Origin: Glandiceps talaboti
Lineage: Eukaryota; Hemichordata; Enteropneusta; Spengelidae
Direction of reading: 5' to 3'
Length of the DNA stretch: 64,000 bases
Assembly: GCF_964340395.1 (NCBI RefSeq)
Contig: NC_135551.1
Coordinates: 11,956,379-12,020,378 of the forward strand
A model generated the notes under the pieces. The model worked only from the letters and a program-made list of their open reading frames with translations. It was not told where the DNA came from and ran no database searches. Both the position numbers and the translations under genes were made by a program. Position 1 is the stretch's first letter. Each line of letters begins with the position of its first letter. Shown in pieces: positions 1 through 12,230 of this stretch.

Positions 1-149
1 GAACCATTCTGTAGGAGGATGAGGAATTTGGATTTGAAGTTTACAACCCTGTTTCGAACAAATATTTGTCATTTGGGCACACAATGCGTAGAATTAAGAC
101 TACAGCACATATTACATTGCTTGTTTGACGTCAATAGTGTCTTTTGAAA

Positions 150-640
150 AGTTGCAGTTTACCTAAAGTCTCGCGGACTGATTTCCAATATGGCGGCAGT
201 CATAATGCTCATTAACATATTCATTTTTTTTTTTAAATTACAAAAAAAATCATAAAAAATAGAAAAGAAGACGTGCTGACTTGAAATTAACAAATCTAAG
301 TAAGCTACCCCTTGCGCATAAACACACCAGATATCAAAGCAATCTGACAAGAAGTTTTCAAGGAGATGATGAAAATGACATTTTATGAAAAAAAATCATA
401 AAAAATTGAAAATGGCACAGATCAACTTGGCATGAACAAATCTGAATAGCCTCCCCCCAGGGAACATGCACACCAAATATCAAAGAAATCCGACTGTCAC
501 TTTCGGAGTAGATAATGAAAATATAAAAGTTTGACGGACACTTATGATTCACTCTACTCTCTATACTCTATACAACCTATACCTAAAGCTACGCTTTCAG
601 CTTTCGCTGACAGCAGAGCTAAAAAAGAGAAAGAGACAAG
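150..640. repeat. Composite interspersed repeat, family 1
   Basis: Non-coding repeat-like DNA. It has two successive blocks, each with an A-rich stretch of the form 'catAAAAAAt', an 'accaaatatcaaag' phrase and a short loose end. It finishes in a hairpin-like, GCTTTCAGC-rich stretch followed by 'GAGCTAAAAA'. The 'accaaatatcaaag' phrase and the CTAAAAA ending recur in the repeats near 16.0, 43.0, 50.4, 57.4 and 60.1 kb, which suggests a shared way of moving. No reading frame is convincing. Confidence 0.5.
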
Positions 641-945
641 AGCCAAGAGACAAACTTGAAAAGCAGCAATGTACAATGCCAACCAGTGAGAACCAGTGTT
701 TGATTGTGTACGAGGCTGCTAACTAAGACATATCAAAATAACTTGGAACCGAGTTATGACAGATTCTAAACACAGTTGTCTGAGCAGTTTGAATGTCCCA
801 TTTGCAAGGAAGTAACTGACAGGAGCATCAAGTGCTGTGTGAGAGGGACCACACACATTTTATGGTGATTATCTCTGATGGTTTGTCCAATCTCACACTT
901 GACCTGAGTCTGTCATGTACCCATTTCATTGTCATCCACAGTGAG

Positions 946-1304
946 TGTTCCACCAACTGGAATTTTCAAATGTTTTGTCATCATTAAGTGTATCATGTGA
1001 TTATGCAACGTATGGTTGCAATTTGTACATGTATATATCCCTGGAAGACCTGTCTCAACACATCCACAAATGTCCATATTTGATATATAGAGACCATGAT
1101 TATTGTCAAGTTGTCTCTAATAGTACAAATCTATTACAACCAAGTACTTCTACTTCAAATGGATGTGCTGTTAAGACCTTCCTCAAGAAAATAGATAAGT
1201 GCAAAGATACCAAGGAGTTTGAAATGTTAGCTACAAAAATGATAACAAAAAGGTTAGGTATGACACATGACAAAATAGTAGAATTCAAGACAGGAAGGAC
1301 AGGT
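946..1304 (+). pseudogene. Zinc-finger exon of the S1 transposase-like gene
   Basis: This is the best preserved exon of the S1 gene. It is open for about 120 codons and shows C-x6-C...H-x3-H/C spacing (CDYATYGC, then QHIHKC), like a TRAF-type or RAG1 N-terminal finger that follows a RING. The preceding phrase LSSLSVSC resembles the linker between RING and finger in such proteins. It ends with GGACAG/GTCAGT, a good donor site. The 5' border is unclear: the nearest AG acceptor (939-941) puts a TGA in frame. S2 has no clear equivalent exon, because 9.6-11.8 kb is occupied by an inserted element. Confidence 0.45.
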
Positions 1305-1339
1305 CAGTGTAACTATTTTTTTGTTTTAATACATTGATT

Positions 1340-1914
1340 GTATAAATTATTATTTTAAAGTGCACATGTGGATGACATGTGGGTATTTAATTTGGATTTT
1401 GAATTTTTAAGACAACTCTACTATGTCTTCCTTCTTGAAAAAAACAACCAGTATGTAACAGAATTAACTAAATCATTGTGTGAAGTTCATTCACTAAATT
1501 AGAAATAATCTAAAACATGTGTAAAATGTTTGTTAATGAACTTGCAATAACAAATTTTTAAACACTTTTTAAATCTTTTGCAATTTATTGCGTTACAAAC
1601 AAGGATTTACTACATGTCATTTCACATTGTTTTTCTTCAAGTATAAAAACATAGATTTGTTTTATCATGGATTAAAAATACAAAATCAAAACTATTTGTA
1701 TATTCCATTTTAAATACTTGTTTGGTTGTAATTTAATTTTTTAGTGATGAGAGAATTCACTAGGCATACTTTAAAATGTAGAATACACTTCATAACATCT
1801 CTTAGCTCTTTGTCTGTAATTTTTTCGAAATTATAGTGAATTTCACTGAAATTATATCCAATACTAGTTGTCAAAATACTAAAATACAGTTGCAATAAAT
1901 CAATAGTATTGAAA
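1340..1914. other. AT-rich intron-like DNA, no gene seen
   Basis: The stretch between the zinc-finger exon and the start of the duplicated segment is very AT-rich, with stops in all frames and no recognisable repeat. Confidence 0.5.
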
Positions 1915-4900
1915 ACTGATAAATTATCAATATTAAAAAAATGTATGCTGATGAATTTATTAAACCATCTATTTATGTGTATTTATCATAATACCAATGG
2001 GTTTATGATTCTTTACTCATAATATGTTACGTATTTCTTGATTTGTGTGGCTGTGTTTGCCTATGCCTTTGTATATGTACATTACATGTCCATGTGTGTA
2101 CATCAATGTGTAAGTTTATGCATGTATGATATTGAAACTAATCCAGTGTTTACTCTACTTTTCCACTGTAATAATAATTTGTTGATAGCGTAAAACATTC
2201 ATTTTATTGAGAAATGTTTTTTGTTCCTCCATGCACTTAGGTGGCTACATAAATGGAATTGCCCCATGGGAGAGAAAAAATGACAGAGAGTGTGGAAACA
2301 ACTTGAGGTTCGAGCTGCAGTCACAGAATCTGCCATTTACCATCACTGTAAGGGGAACCGAAGTCGGGTTTAAGTGAAGTTAGGCTTGCACCAATTGTTG
2401 CAGTGTCTAATCTAGTGGATGTAGTGCTAAGTAGACTGAATGGACTTGACAGGTACAAACTACATAAATTTGTTCATTTTTTTTCAGGGTATGGACTTAT
2501 ATTTATTTCTACTTGTATATGCAGCTTTTTCACATTTCACCATCAACAACATTTTATAGAATTGCAGGTGTATGCGCTCTTTTTGTCATCATGGTAGTTC
2601 ATCAAACTTAATGGAGTAAAACCAAATACCAACAAGTGAGATCTGGATCAAAGTTGGTGGAGATCATGGTGGGGATCTATGAAATCAACTCAACAGTCTC
2701 AAAAACACGGTAGTTTGGAATCAATTTCTGACAGGAGACTCATACAAAATCTGTGCACAGCCATGGCATTGAATTTAGGAGAAGTAGATACTCTTGATGG
2801 GTATTTGTGGAAGTTAGTTAAATTTAAAAACAACGTTAACACTACCCTTCTTCCTGGAACGTTGTCATTCATTGTGCAGAGGAAACAAATACCAGTATAC
2901 CGTAAACCTGATATATTGGTTTGTGTCTGTACAGCTCTATACATGTACACTACAGTGAGTACCATATATGTGGATTCTCATCAGTATACTTCAGACAATG
3001 TGTAACTCATAACATACAAGTAAAACATTTGCATCATTTGCCACAATTGTTGATACAGTGGTATCTATGTCAAGTGTAAAAGTATACCGTTTCAAATAAC
3101 TTCACCATTTGACAGGGTATATTTTTACATTTGTATTATACGTTTATAAATGTGTGGGGCAAAACAAGTGTTTGACTTCAGTGTTAAGGGTTGTAGTAGA
3201 GCTAGCGTAAGATGTTGACATATTACATGAAAACATGGACACCCCCCCTAATCTCACACATTCATAAATATTGTTGCTCTAACCTACCAACTTCACTTGT
3301 CTATGATTCCATTTGGCTGAGTGGAGATTACGACTATCTCGTCACGATCTATGGAATGCCAGGGGCTAGTGGTATGTCCTAATCTAACTTTAACTAGAGA
3401 ATTTTCCCTACACAATTTGCATTGTTATTGGAATACTAGTAATAACATGTACCATAATAATTGATTTACATTGTATTGACAGGCAAGTACTACTGTTTGT
3501 GGTGTCTTACCACAAGGGGAAACATCTCAAATGGCACCTGAATTCAGCAGATGTTCCAGAGAGGTCACTTGCTATGATATTACAGGACCACTTAGATTTG
3601 TACAGGGTGGCAGTAAACTGAAGGATGCAAAGGAATATCACAACTGCATCAGACAACCATTTTTCAGTATACCACTAGTTAGTTTGTATATACCTAACTG
3701 CTTTTACCTCACTATATTAATTTTGTAACTTAAACTTGTCTCTTTTGCAGTTGGCTTGGTAGACTTGCAGAGTATATCATATAGTCATGTTTTCTGATAC
3801 AGGTTGTTTTACCAGTATTACATATTTCGTTGGGATTATTTCATCGCTGGTTTCCCCTGTAAATTGTTAAAATAGGCATGCCAAATACATGACATTGACA
3901 TATTCATGCACTTGGCAAGTATGGATGACATAGATGAACCAGTATTGAGATCAGAGCAGTTTGATTAGTATGTCACCAACATCAAACAAAACATCTGCTG
4001 CTGATCTCCAAGCACATGCAGAGACACACAGGTGTGATTGACTATGCCATATACTGTAAGATTATGGTGATGACAATGATGATATCAGAGGATGACAGTC
4101 AACCATCTCTCTTTCAAATATGGGAAATGGAACTGAAGCACAAGATATTACAAGAGCAAACATGTATGAGAAGGTTAATATAGATGCCATAGAAATGTGT
4201 TATTTACAATTTGTTATTACCCTTTCTATCCCTTTCACAGTATGAATGCCATATTAATTATTGTGCTGACTTTTTTACAAATCCAAGTTTAAAAGGTAAA
4301 CTACGTCAACAAGTTGGCTACACAGGCAAGCTGGACCTTGAGTTTACATTAGCAACAATCAATGTGCACACTTACAAGCTAAGCACAGTCAATTACTTTG
4401 TTTGTAATCATGTTGACAGGTGTTGCAAGGCTTGTTTCAGTTTACAAACAGGTTATTGCCATGCAAGCATGCATTTGTAATTGATGGAATTTTGAGAGTG
4501 AAAGATTCAAAACTGTTAACTTGATTTTTAGTTTTTGAGTTACTAGTTACTGACTGATTCTTTTCAAACTTGTTTACTGTTTTAGGCTAGCTACACTAAC
4601 AAGTATGTTTACATTAACCATGTTATCGCACAGTTTTCATTTTGTTCCAGTGAAACTGTTTGTTTCAGTGCATGGAGTTGATGTCTTGACCACTGCAGTT
4701 AATACTGTTATTTTATGGTTCTTTGTTTTTATATTTTGCAGCCCATGAATGTCACTATTTTGTGTGATAGTGTCCTGAAAATAACAGAGAAAGTGTGTCC
4801 AGCACTTCTAGACAAAGCCGGGCAAATAAAGTGATATATCAACCCCTTTTCACCCACTTTGCAGCATGTCATTAATAATTTATATGCCGTCAGTCATGAA

Positions 4901-5719
4901 CTGTTAACTATCAATGATCAAATTTATATAGGTTGGGTATGTAGGTGTGATTTTAGTAGGCATGACTGTAGATAAAGCATTCATGATTGGAAGTAAAGAG
5001 CACACATGCAGGTATACCCTAAGGGCCTGCATTCTAACAATTGTTCAATTTTTGATCAGATTTCATGTGCTACTAGTGGTTCTTTTGCTTGAACCTTTTT
5101 CTGTTTAATATTATTGTTCCATGACCTGGAAAATACATCAGTAGTATTTGTTGAACCCAGAGAAACCAGATATTAAGTATGTTTGCATGACTAGTATTTA
5201 GTTCCTATTATTTTTTGTGTTACCTAAAGCTTACTTATGGGTTGACATTATAGTGTCATGTCAAACTGAGTTGTCCTCAAAGTGAGCCGACTATAAAGTT
5301 TGTCATTGACATTTATTGCATGGTGATATAATATGACAGGTAAATTTCCTTTACTTGACCCATTTTACCGTGTTCTTTTTCAGGTACTGCAATATCCAGT
5401 CTGTTGTTTCATTATACATACTTTTTCCCAGATGGCAGTGCTTTTCCTAAGTTACAGTTGCTGGCAAATCATGTTTAAGGGAGGGTCAAGGAATTGAAAA
5501 GAGTGTTGAGAATACTTTCAAAGCACAGCTGGGTATCAAATCCATTCACACAGAATTAATGATTCTTTCAGAAGTTATCAATGCATACCGAGAGACAACA
5601 AAAAAGCTGAGGATATGATGAAGGACCACCATATCAAAACACATTTTATAAATTTGAATTATTATTATTTAATTATTATTATAGTCACACTATACTCACA
5701 CATACAGGTTTTATCCTTC

Positions 5720-8480
5720 AACTTGTAATTGAGAAATATTATGGTTTAAATGTTTCATTAAATCAGTTTTCTATTCGTTCTATTTCATGACATGATTTAT
5801 GAGTTGTGTGTTTCTTTGCTGATATCTTGATTTATGCAAACTGTTTCCAGTTGATTGTACAATGATCTCAAAACATATATCTTAAATGGACTCTATTTCA
5901 AGTACTTTTACACATGAAATTGACATGTTGATATAAAAATTTTCACACCCCCTACTTGTTCAACAGCTCATGACTACATTTGGATCAATCTCTCAGATTT
6001 TGAGAGATTTTTTTAAAAAACATTAGTGGCAGTTCTGGTCCACAATGGCCCACAACTGCCATAGACCAGCATTCCATGCAATCTCAACGGCGCCACTGAA
6101 AGTGCGGTATACATGTATCACCCTCAAAGGCGAGAGTATATGATTATGAGGCTGATTATGAATATAAGGTCCAAACCACAAAACAAGTTTGACATCTGTG
6201 GTATGCAAGTCTTAGAAGAGCTTTGATTTTGAATTGGACAATGGTGAATGATTCTAAGATATTATGCATATATATGATACAAATGTAAGTGATCAACTTG
6301 ATTTCACTCAAATGATGTCACTAAGTATTGTTTGTAGGATTCTTAGTACCATGACCAAAATACAAAATTAAGTTTGGATCATCTGACACAGCTATCCTAA
6401 TTAAAGATACAGTATGTAGTGTAGCCTCTTTCAAAACAAAATCTATTTAATAATGAATATTGTATTACATCAAATACAACTACACACATAAAACTGTTAT
6501 TTATAATTTCAGATTATGCATCACTGTAAATAACACTTCGTTATAGCAAACCTTTTACATATCTCGCACTGAATTTATCATGAAGTAACATTATGATTAC
6601 TTATGAAGTGAAATTGGCGTAATTAAACATGAAACTATCCAAGAAAGATTATTTGATAAATTTGATTAACATATTAATAGGGATATCAGAATAGATGAAA
6701 TTAAGAATTAGTCAGTAAGCGAAGTTGGACAGTCAAAGGTGTCTTTTAATCACTTTCAAATTTAATGATTAGTAATGATTAGTTTGTAATGATATCATAT
6801 TTAGTGAAACATCATTAAGCAGAGTTTGAGAAGTAGTGGAAAGAAGAAACAATATGTATAATTTACTTTGGAACTTATATTGACTGTCAAAGGGTCAACA
6901 AACCAATATTAAAAAGTTATTAAAAACGTTAATTTTATTCTCTAAACTTTATCATTAGGGCAAGACCTGCTTGTAAATTAAGATATTTGGATTATTAATA
7001 CAAATTAATTAGACTTGCTTTGACTCTTATATTAAAGTAAATTCAAAGCATCACAGCAGAAATTGTTTGTACAATGTATAAAATAAACTGGCCATGCACG
7101 TTATGACATGTACTTATGACTCTGTGTCCATATATTTTGACTGTAAACATTTTCTATAGACCTGTTGCCAGTTCCAAGATGCCTCAAGTGTCTCCCCATA
7201 CAACACCTTGTATTCAGAACATACAGGAGGGGTTGCATGCACTACTCAGGGGATGGTTGTGACCTGACTGTACCCTGGGTTCACTCGTTGATGACATTTT
7301 GTCTTTGTTCTATAAAATCACTCATAATTAAAGAGAGACAACATGTATTTCCATCATATCATGATGTAATTATTATTTCAAATGTAATAAAGATAAAACA
7401 AGCCAAAAGGTAACAACATAGGTGACGTTGTCTCACACAATGTATCTTGGAACTAGAAAATCATCTATTACTTCTATCAATTAAGAACATGATCAATGGA
7501 TCAGAGAGATATGTTTATAAATTTCATATTTCACATAGAATTACTGGAGGCCAACAAATAATCTATGGTTACATACGTGTATGTGCAATAAAGGCACGCA
7601 GTGCTACCTATAATAAAACAAGCATGTCACTGAGAAAACCTGGACACATTGAACACCTGCAGTTATATGTTGTAAAAAGTGAAAACACAAGTATAGTATG
7701 GATATGATTATATTGTAACATAGTATATTAATTGTTTTGTTTTTTTTAATTTTATTATAAATAATTTTTGGCTTAGCAAATTGCACTCTCTGATCAATTT
7801 AAAGTGGGTTTCCTGACTATTCATCAGCCAGGTGTGACACTGGTATCTACAACTTCAAACAAGTGAACATTTTCCAGCATCTTTATCCCATTCAGAACAC
7901 AGGTTGTAATACAAAGACATGTAGCTGTAACTCAGTAACCTATCATCAACATTATAATATAATCTTCTACTGTCAAACCCTAAGCGCGATTTTGTATTCA
8001 TATGCAAATTTCAGACAACACTCACGTAGAGTGGACGCTCCGCTATCTTGTAAAATACACCCAATAAAAAATTGTTTAACCCTCAAAGATACATGAAATT
8101 ATACACTGTTTATGCGTATTGCATTTCGTTAAGAAAGTAAGTTGCTACATGAATTTAATTAAGCAAAAATTCATTTTTTGACATCGTAGAAATTGGCGGT
8201 ATTTTCACTACGTTTTCAACTTTGCAACATTGTAACTTTAAAGGCCGATATATCGATTTTATATGCGCGCTGCTAAGGTCCCTTTTCGCTTGCGGCGGCC
8301 CATATAATCGAGTGAGTTGGGGGGTGGGGGTTATTAAAATGCTGTTTATTTGCTAATCTATCTATTTTCTGCTATTAGCTCATATTGCATATATGTGAAA
8401 TCAAAATGGAATGTAGAAAATTATGAAAAAGTATCAACATATTGTAAATGGTATGTTATGCAGACAGACAGTTAATACAA
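5720..8480. other. Non-coding part of S1, no gene seen
   Basis: The sequence is shared with S2 at 27.0-27.1 and 31.5-34.6 kb but shows no coding remnant I can support. About 6010-6190 has no match in S2. About 7955-8330 also looks inserted relative to S2: it begins 'attataatataatcttc', ends near 'gggggttatt', and is GC-richer in its last 100 bp. A short block at 7160-7290 with an AG acceptor in front is conserved and appears twice in S2 (32490 and 32740). Confidence 0.45.
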
Positions 8481-8729
8481 AGCTATTCATTATTTGTTAT
8501 TGTATTCCAAACTCTGCAGTATTTTAAAACCAAATGTTTGAATCTCACATTTTCACATAACTTCCTTTTTTATCAGTGAACCAATGACGATGACGTAGAT
8601 GACATATTTTTGTGGAGGAGAAACTGTACCAATGGTTCTGCTAGACAACATATCACACCTACAATTTGATTCTAATCTGACATTTGCCTTTATGCTGACA
8701 ATTGAGTACATGTATAAGAGTGACAGTAC

Positions 8730-8828
8730 CTCATTGCTTGCTTCTTTATCTGCTCCACATTCTACAAGATACTTCACAATACCAAGGTGACCCTCCTGAG
8801 CTGCAATATACAGAGGTCCTTCACCGGT
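8730..8828 (-). CDS. Ankyrin-repeat exon (S1 copy)
   Basis: This is a 99-bp minus-strand exon of exactly 33 codons in phase 0, bounded by 'ttcactcttcag' and 'gtactgtc'. It encodes one canonical ankyrin repeat (GPLYIAAQEGHLGIVKYLVE, then CGADKEASNE), with the usual TPLxxAAxxGHxxxVxxLLxxGA pattern. Ankyrin repeats are structural and bind protein partners; nothing here identifies the specific partner. Its paralogue is at 34869-34967 (about 80% identical protein). No start, stop or promoter is visible, so this is an internal exon of a gene running leftward. Confidence 0.8.
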
Positions 8829-8879
8829 CTGAAGAGTGAACAGAAATATACTAATAAGATAATTTATCATAACTTATTA

Positions 8880-9134
8880 CACCATCTGAGTAACAATAAA
8901 GAGACGTCTTGCTAGTAATGTTGATGCATACATGGAATATCAGCCGTCAACAATTCCTATAACCCCATTTAGTCTGGTCTTTAGAACCATAACTAGTTAA
9001 CTATCTTATTTTGATATTAATCAGATTACAGATTGTAATTATATACAATGTACAGAGAGTACCTGCATACAATATGAGATGATACAGCCAAATTAAACAC
9101 TCTTTGAAATGTTACACCAACATTCCTGTTTTAA
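8880..9134. other. Intron DNA, no gene seen
   Basis: AT-rich sequence downstream (minus sense: upstream) of the ankyrin exon, partly shared with S2 at 35030-35110. Confidence 0.5.
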
Positions 9135-9319
9135 ATCAATTCTTACGATTTCAACCATACATGTATATTTAATATGGGTTTATATACAAGACAATCTTGG
9201 TTTACTCAGCTTCTAATAACCTATAGTAAATCTTTATGTTTTGGATCAATTCTTACCATTTCAACCATACATGTATATTTAATATGGGTTTATATACAAG
9301 ACAATCTTGTTAATACTCA
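9135..9319. repeat. Two-copy tandem duplication, period 110 bp
   Basis: The block 'tcttacnatttcaaccatac' and the next 55 bases occur at 9135-9209 and again at 9245-9319 with few differences. The duplication lies at the junction between S1 and S2. Confidence 0.8.
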
Positions 9320-9369
9320 GCTTCGAAAACTGATAAATTATCAATATAACAAGATTGCATGCTGATGAA

Positions 9370-9640
9370 TTTATTAAACCATCTATTTATAGCATTTAGT
9401 GATGGCAAGAATTGTAAAGCCATGGAAAACAAGCCAGGAATGCAGTATCACTTGAAGCTGGAAGTACAAGTGTAACAGATGTGAGAGAAATTCAGTGGTG
9501 GTAAAGATTCTCCAACTCACCAAGCTGGCGTTGACATACAGAAAATGAGAAGATCAGAGAGAGAGAATCAATACTTAAGCCTCCCTAGGCTCAGTTCCAA
9601 ACACACCAGCTGGAGCTGGGCTAGCATTATAACAGATTTA
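9370..9640 (+). other. Possible coding remnant before the inserted element
   Basis: Less AT-rich than its surroundings. Short open pieces read like protein (NCKAMENK, AVSLEAGSTSVTDVREIQ in shifted frames). It sits where the 5' exons of the S2 transposase-like gene would be expected. No confident motif, so this is only a candidate exon remnant. Confidence 0.2.
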
Positions 9641-9641
9641 G

Positions 9642-11777
9642 ACCTCCAGGTATCTACGAGGTACAAAATATGCATGATGCGAGTTGTGAGTTGCGAGTAG
9701 CAAGTGGCGAAATGTGCTACTTGCGAGTGGTGAAAAGTGACGCTTGCGAGTGGTGAAATGTATCACTTGCGAGTAGTGACAAGTGACGCTTGCGAGTGGT
9801 GACAATGTATGACTTGCGAGTGGCTAATGGTTAAAGGTTTGATGTTTGATGATCGTGAAGGCATGACATCGACAGTGTTACCAGTGATTGGAGCCTCGTG
9901 ATTGGCCTCAAACTAGCAACGATTCAAAGAACTACTACTAGACATTGCAGTTTTGATGTCTTTACTGAATTACAGTGGTACACATGACCAGTACAGTGTG
10001 TCAGTGTACTCGTAGCCTGTTCTAATTACCGTTCGAGGTACGAACTGTAACACTCAAGCTTGGAACAGGCTAATCAATGTACTCGATTCACTACATTGAC
10101 TACGAGTTTCGAGTATCTGATCGGTAAATCCAATCATATTTGACTTCAAAATTGCGGTATTTCTTCGATCTCGCGAAATAATTTTTTGTGATGATTGATA
10201 ATATCAATTATCACACCACCAATTAACAGCTCCCAGTCGGTGTTACAGCCGAGCACAGAGATGCGTGCATGTGCGAGTTTGTTCGACGATTTTATTTGAT
10301 GTGACTTGTGAGACGAGACAGACAATGACTTTAAGAATATGACGAAAATAAACTCTCCGTTTTGTTACAAGACCACAAATTTTTGTTTAAAAACCTTGTG
10401 GGGTTATACTTCCATGCTTACATGAACTCATGGGTAAAACTTGTCGGGCCGCAAATGACTTCAAGTGACCTATTTGATCACGTACGACCGCAGTTGAATT
10501 TCAGTCGAAGTTCGGTGTTGTCAGCGTCGATATAATAATTCAATTTTTAAAAAAAAAAAATTTTTAATCCAAGCTTCTTGTCTGAATAACCATAGAGAGT
10601 AAAAGGGTCTTCTGTCTATGGAATAATTAACGTTTCGATTGCATGAAAGTTAGTGAAACAATACAAAAATTGCCATTCACGCCTCCAACCTCTAAAAAGC
10701 TACCAGCAGACAATAGTCAACTCTGCGGCATTTTTTTAATTTCATCAGACGATTGCTTGACCCCAAGGTTGAGAAGGGTCTGCTGTTTTGACATTGTCAA
10801 ATTTTGTAAAACGATTCAAAACACAAACAACGTTTTACATGTGACTGTTTGAGTATTTGTTAATGAAAGAACACAAAGAGAACGGAAATAGCCGAATCGC
10901 TAGATTACAGGGAGTCCTAATCAGTGATTAAAGCATTATAAACATACGAGTTCATCGGAAAATGGTTGATGCCATATCTCGCATTTTACGTTTATTTCAA
11001 GTCTCGCGTATAACGAGGGTTCATGTGTTATTTACCTCCGCATTTATGACACGGCAATCGATCAATCAATTTCGATATAATACCCTTTTTATACACTTGG
11101 GCTTTATATTAAACCCTTTTACAAGTTCACAGTGCATTAATTTCAAGGCATAATCAGCTATACTTGTAACTGCATTTCCACCGACAAGTATGGCGCATAA
11201 ACTTTGATAAACCATTGAGTGAAGCCGACGCAGATAATTTGATCGTGCTCGCCGTCTACGTGTCACACCACAGCCACTTGTAAGCTAGTATTCCTTTCCT
11301 GAATTGTTTTATTCTTATTTATAATGGTCCTAATACAAAACAATGACGTTATTATAGGGATTGACGATATTCTTCAAAGATCGGTATCGACGTCACCCTC
11401 CTCCGTGTACTCTACATACGTCACCTAGCTTAAAAATTAAACGACGACCCCTGCGAGCGAGCGTACACGGTACAGTTGTGAGAGCCACAAAATACTAGAC
11501 ACGGTTTTATACTTGCAAGTGATACATTGTCACCACTCACAAGCGTCACTTTTCACTACTCGCAAGTGATATTGTCACCACTCACAAGCGTCACTTTTCA
11601 CTACTCGCAAGTGATACATTGTCACCACTCGCAAGCGTCACTTTTCTCTACTCGCAAGTGATACATTGTCACCACTTGCAAGCGTCACTTTTCACCACTC
11701 GCAAGTGGTGTATTTCGCCACTTGCTACTCGCAACTTTCACTCGCATCATGCATATTTTGTACCTTGTACATACCTA
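9642..11777. mobile_element. Non-autonomous TIR DNA transposon, hAT-like, with TTGCGAG arrays
   Basis: Left end AGGTATCTACGAGGTAC and right end (reverse complement) AGGTATGTACAAGGTAC are followed on both sides by AAAATATGCATGATGCGAGT. Inside each end lies an array of CACTTGCGAGTGGTGA-type units (about 9680-9830 and 11510-11745), mirror-oriented. GATTTAG occurs just outside both ends (9635-9641 and 11778-11784), perhaps target duplication, although the left end then carries 6 extra bases. The 1.7-kb middle has no transposase frame. S1 lacks the whole block, so it inserted after or during the duplication. Confidence 0.7.
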
Positions 11778-11789
11778 GATTTAGGTATA

Positions 11790-12230
11790 ATGTGGTCTAC
11801 ACTACAGAAATTGAGAAGATGAGTGTGCATGTAACTATAGGATATTTACATGTGTATGCATTGTTATCAAAGTATGCCATTGTGTGTCAAAGTGGGTATC
11901 ACCACACGTCAATGTGTACTTCACTCATTGTGTATGTCCATCTCCATGTGTCACCATCATTGTATCTTAGTACCAGTAGTTATGAGTATGACTCATTGCA
12001 TGTTAAAATAACAGTCTCTTCTATGTAGAGATGACTTTGTTATATTATATTATATATTCCAATATTATTAATAAATATGCATCTAACTCATAAGTAATGG
12101 TGTCATATGTATTTGTCATCATACCAATGGGTTTATGATTGTTTACTCACAATATGTCTTGGTTTGTGTGGCTATCTTTGCCTATGCCTTTCTGTGTATA
12201 TTACATGTCAATATGTGTACGTCAATGCAT
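11790..12230. other. S2 segment left of the satellite, no gene seen
   Basis: From about 12090 this matches S1 1980-2130 closely. The rest (11790-12090) is AT-rich, with no repeat or coding signal I recognise. Confidence 0.5.

Larger units (their letters stand above)
782..5720 (+). pseudogene. Decayed multi-exon transposase-like gene, copy S1 (RAG1/Transib-like appearance)
   Basis: Order of coding remnants: a RING-like start (FECPICKEV, 790-820); a zinc-finger exon ending at a GT donor near 1302, with CDYATYGC...HIHKC spacing; a block at 2240-2454 (INGIAPW, SNLVDVVLSRLNGLD); KVGGDHGG at 2650-2676; GDYDYLVTIYGMPGASG at 3323-3373; a CxxC (YYCLWCL) at 3486; DHLRFVQGGSKLKDAKEYHN and FFSIPL, ending at a GT donor near 3680; VVLPVLHISLGLFHRWF after an AG acceptor near 3803; CNHVDRCCK near 4400; PDGSAFPKLQLLANH near 5430; and SIHTELM...MMKDHHIKTH at 5540-5645. 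The set and order resemble DDE-like proteins related to RAG1/Transib (my inference from motif memory). It is dead: a one-base loss after KVGGDHGG, frameshifts near 2365 and 5530, and stops near 3540, 3970 and 5480. The second copy, S2, is at 12.1-26.8 kb. Confidence 0.55.
1915..9330. repeat. Segmental duplication copy S1
   Basis: Long collinear similarity to 9330-35100. Anchors: 'gaaaactgataaattatcaat' at 1913 and 9328; 'ccaatgggtttatgatt' at 1996 and 12126; 2190-2660 with 14480-14950; 3480-4560 with 22560-23460; 4620-5990 with 25550-27110; 6200-7700 with 31520-33270; 8470-8930 with 34600-35100. Copy 2 starts where copy 1 ends, so the arrangement is head-to-tail. S1 is about 7.4 kb and S2 about 25.8 kb; almost all of the difference is inserted repeats. 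Confidence 0.75.
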
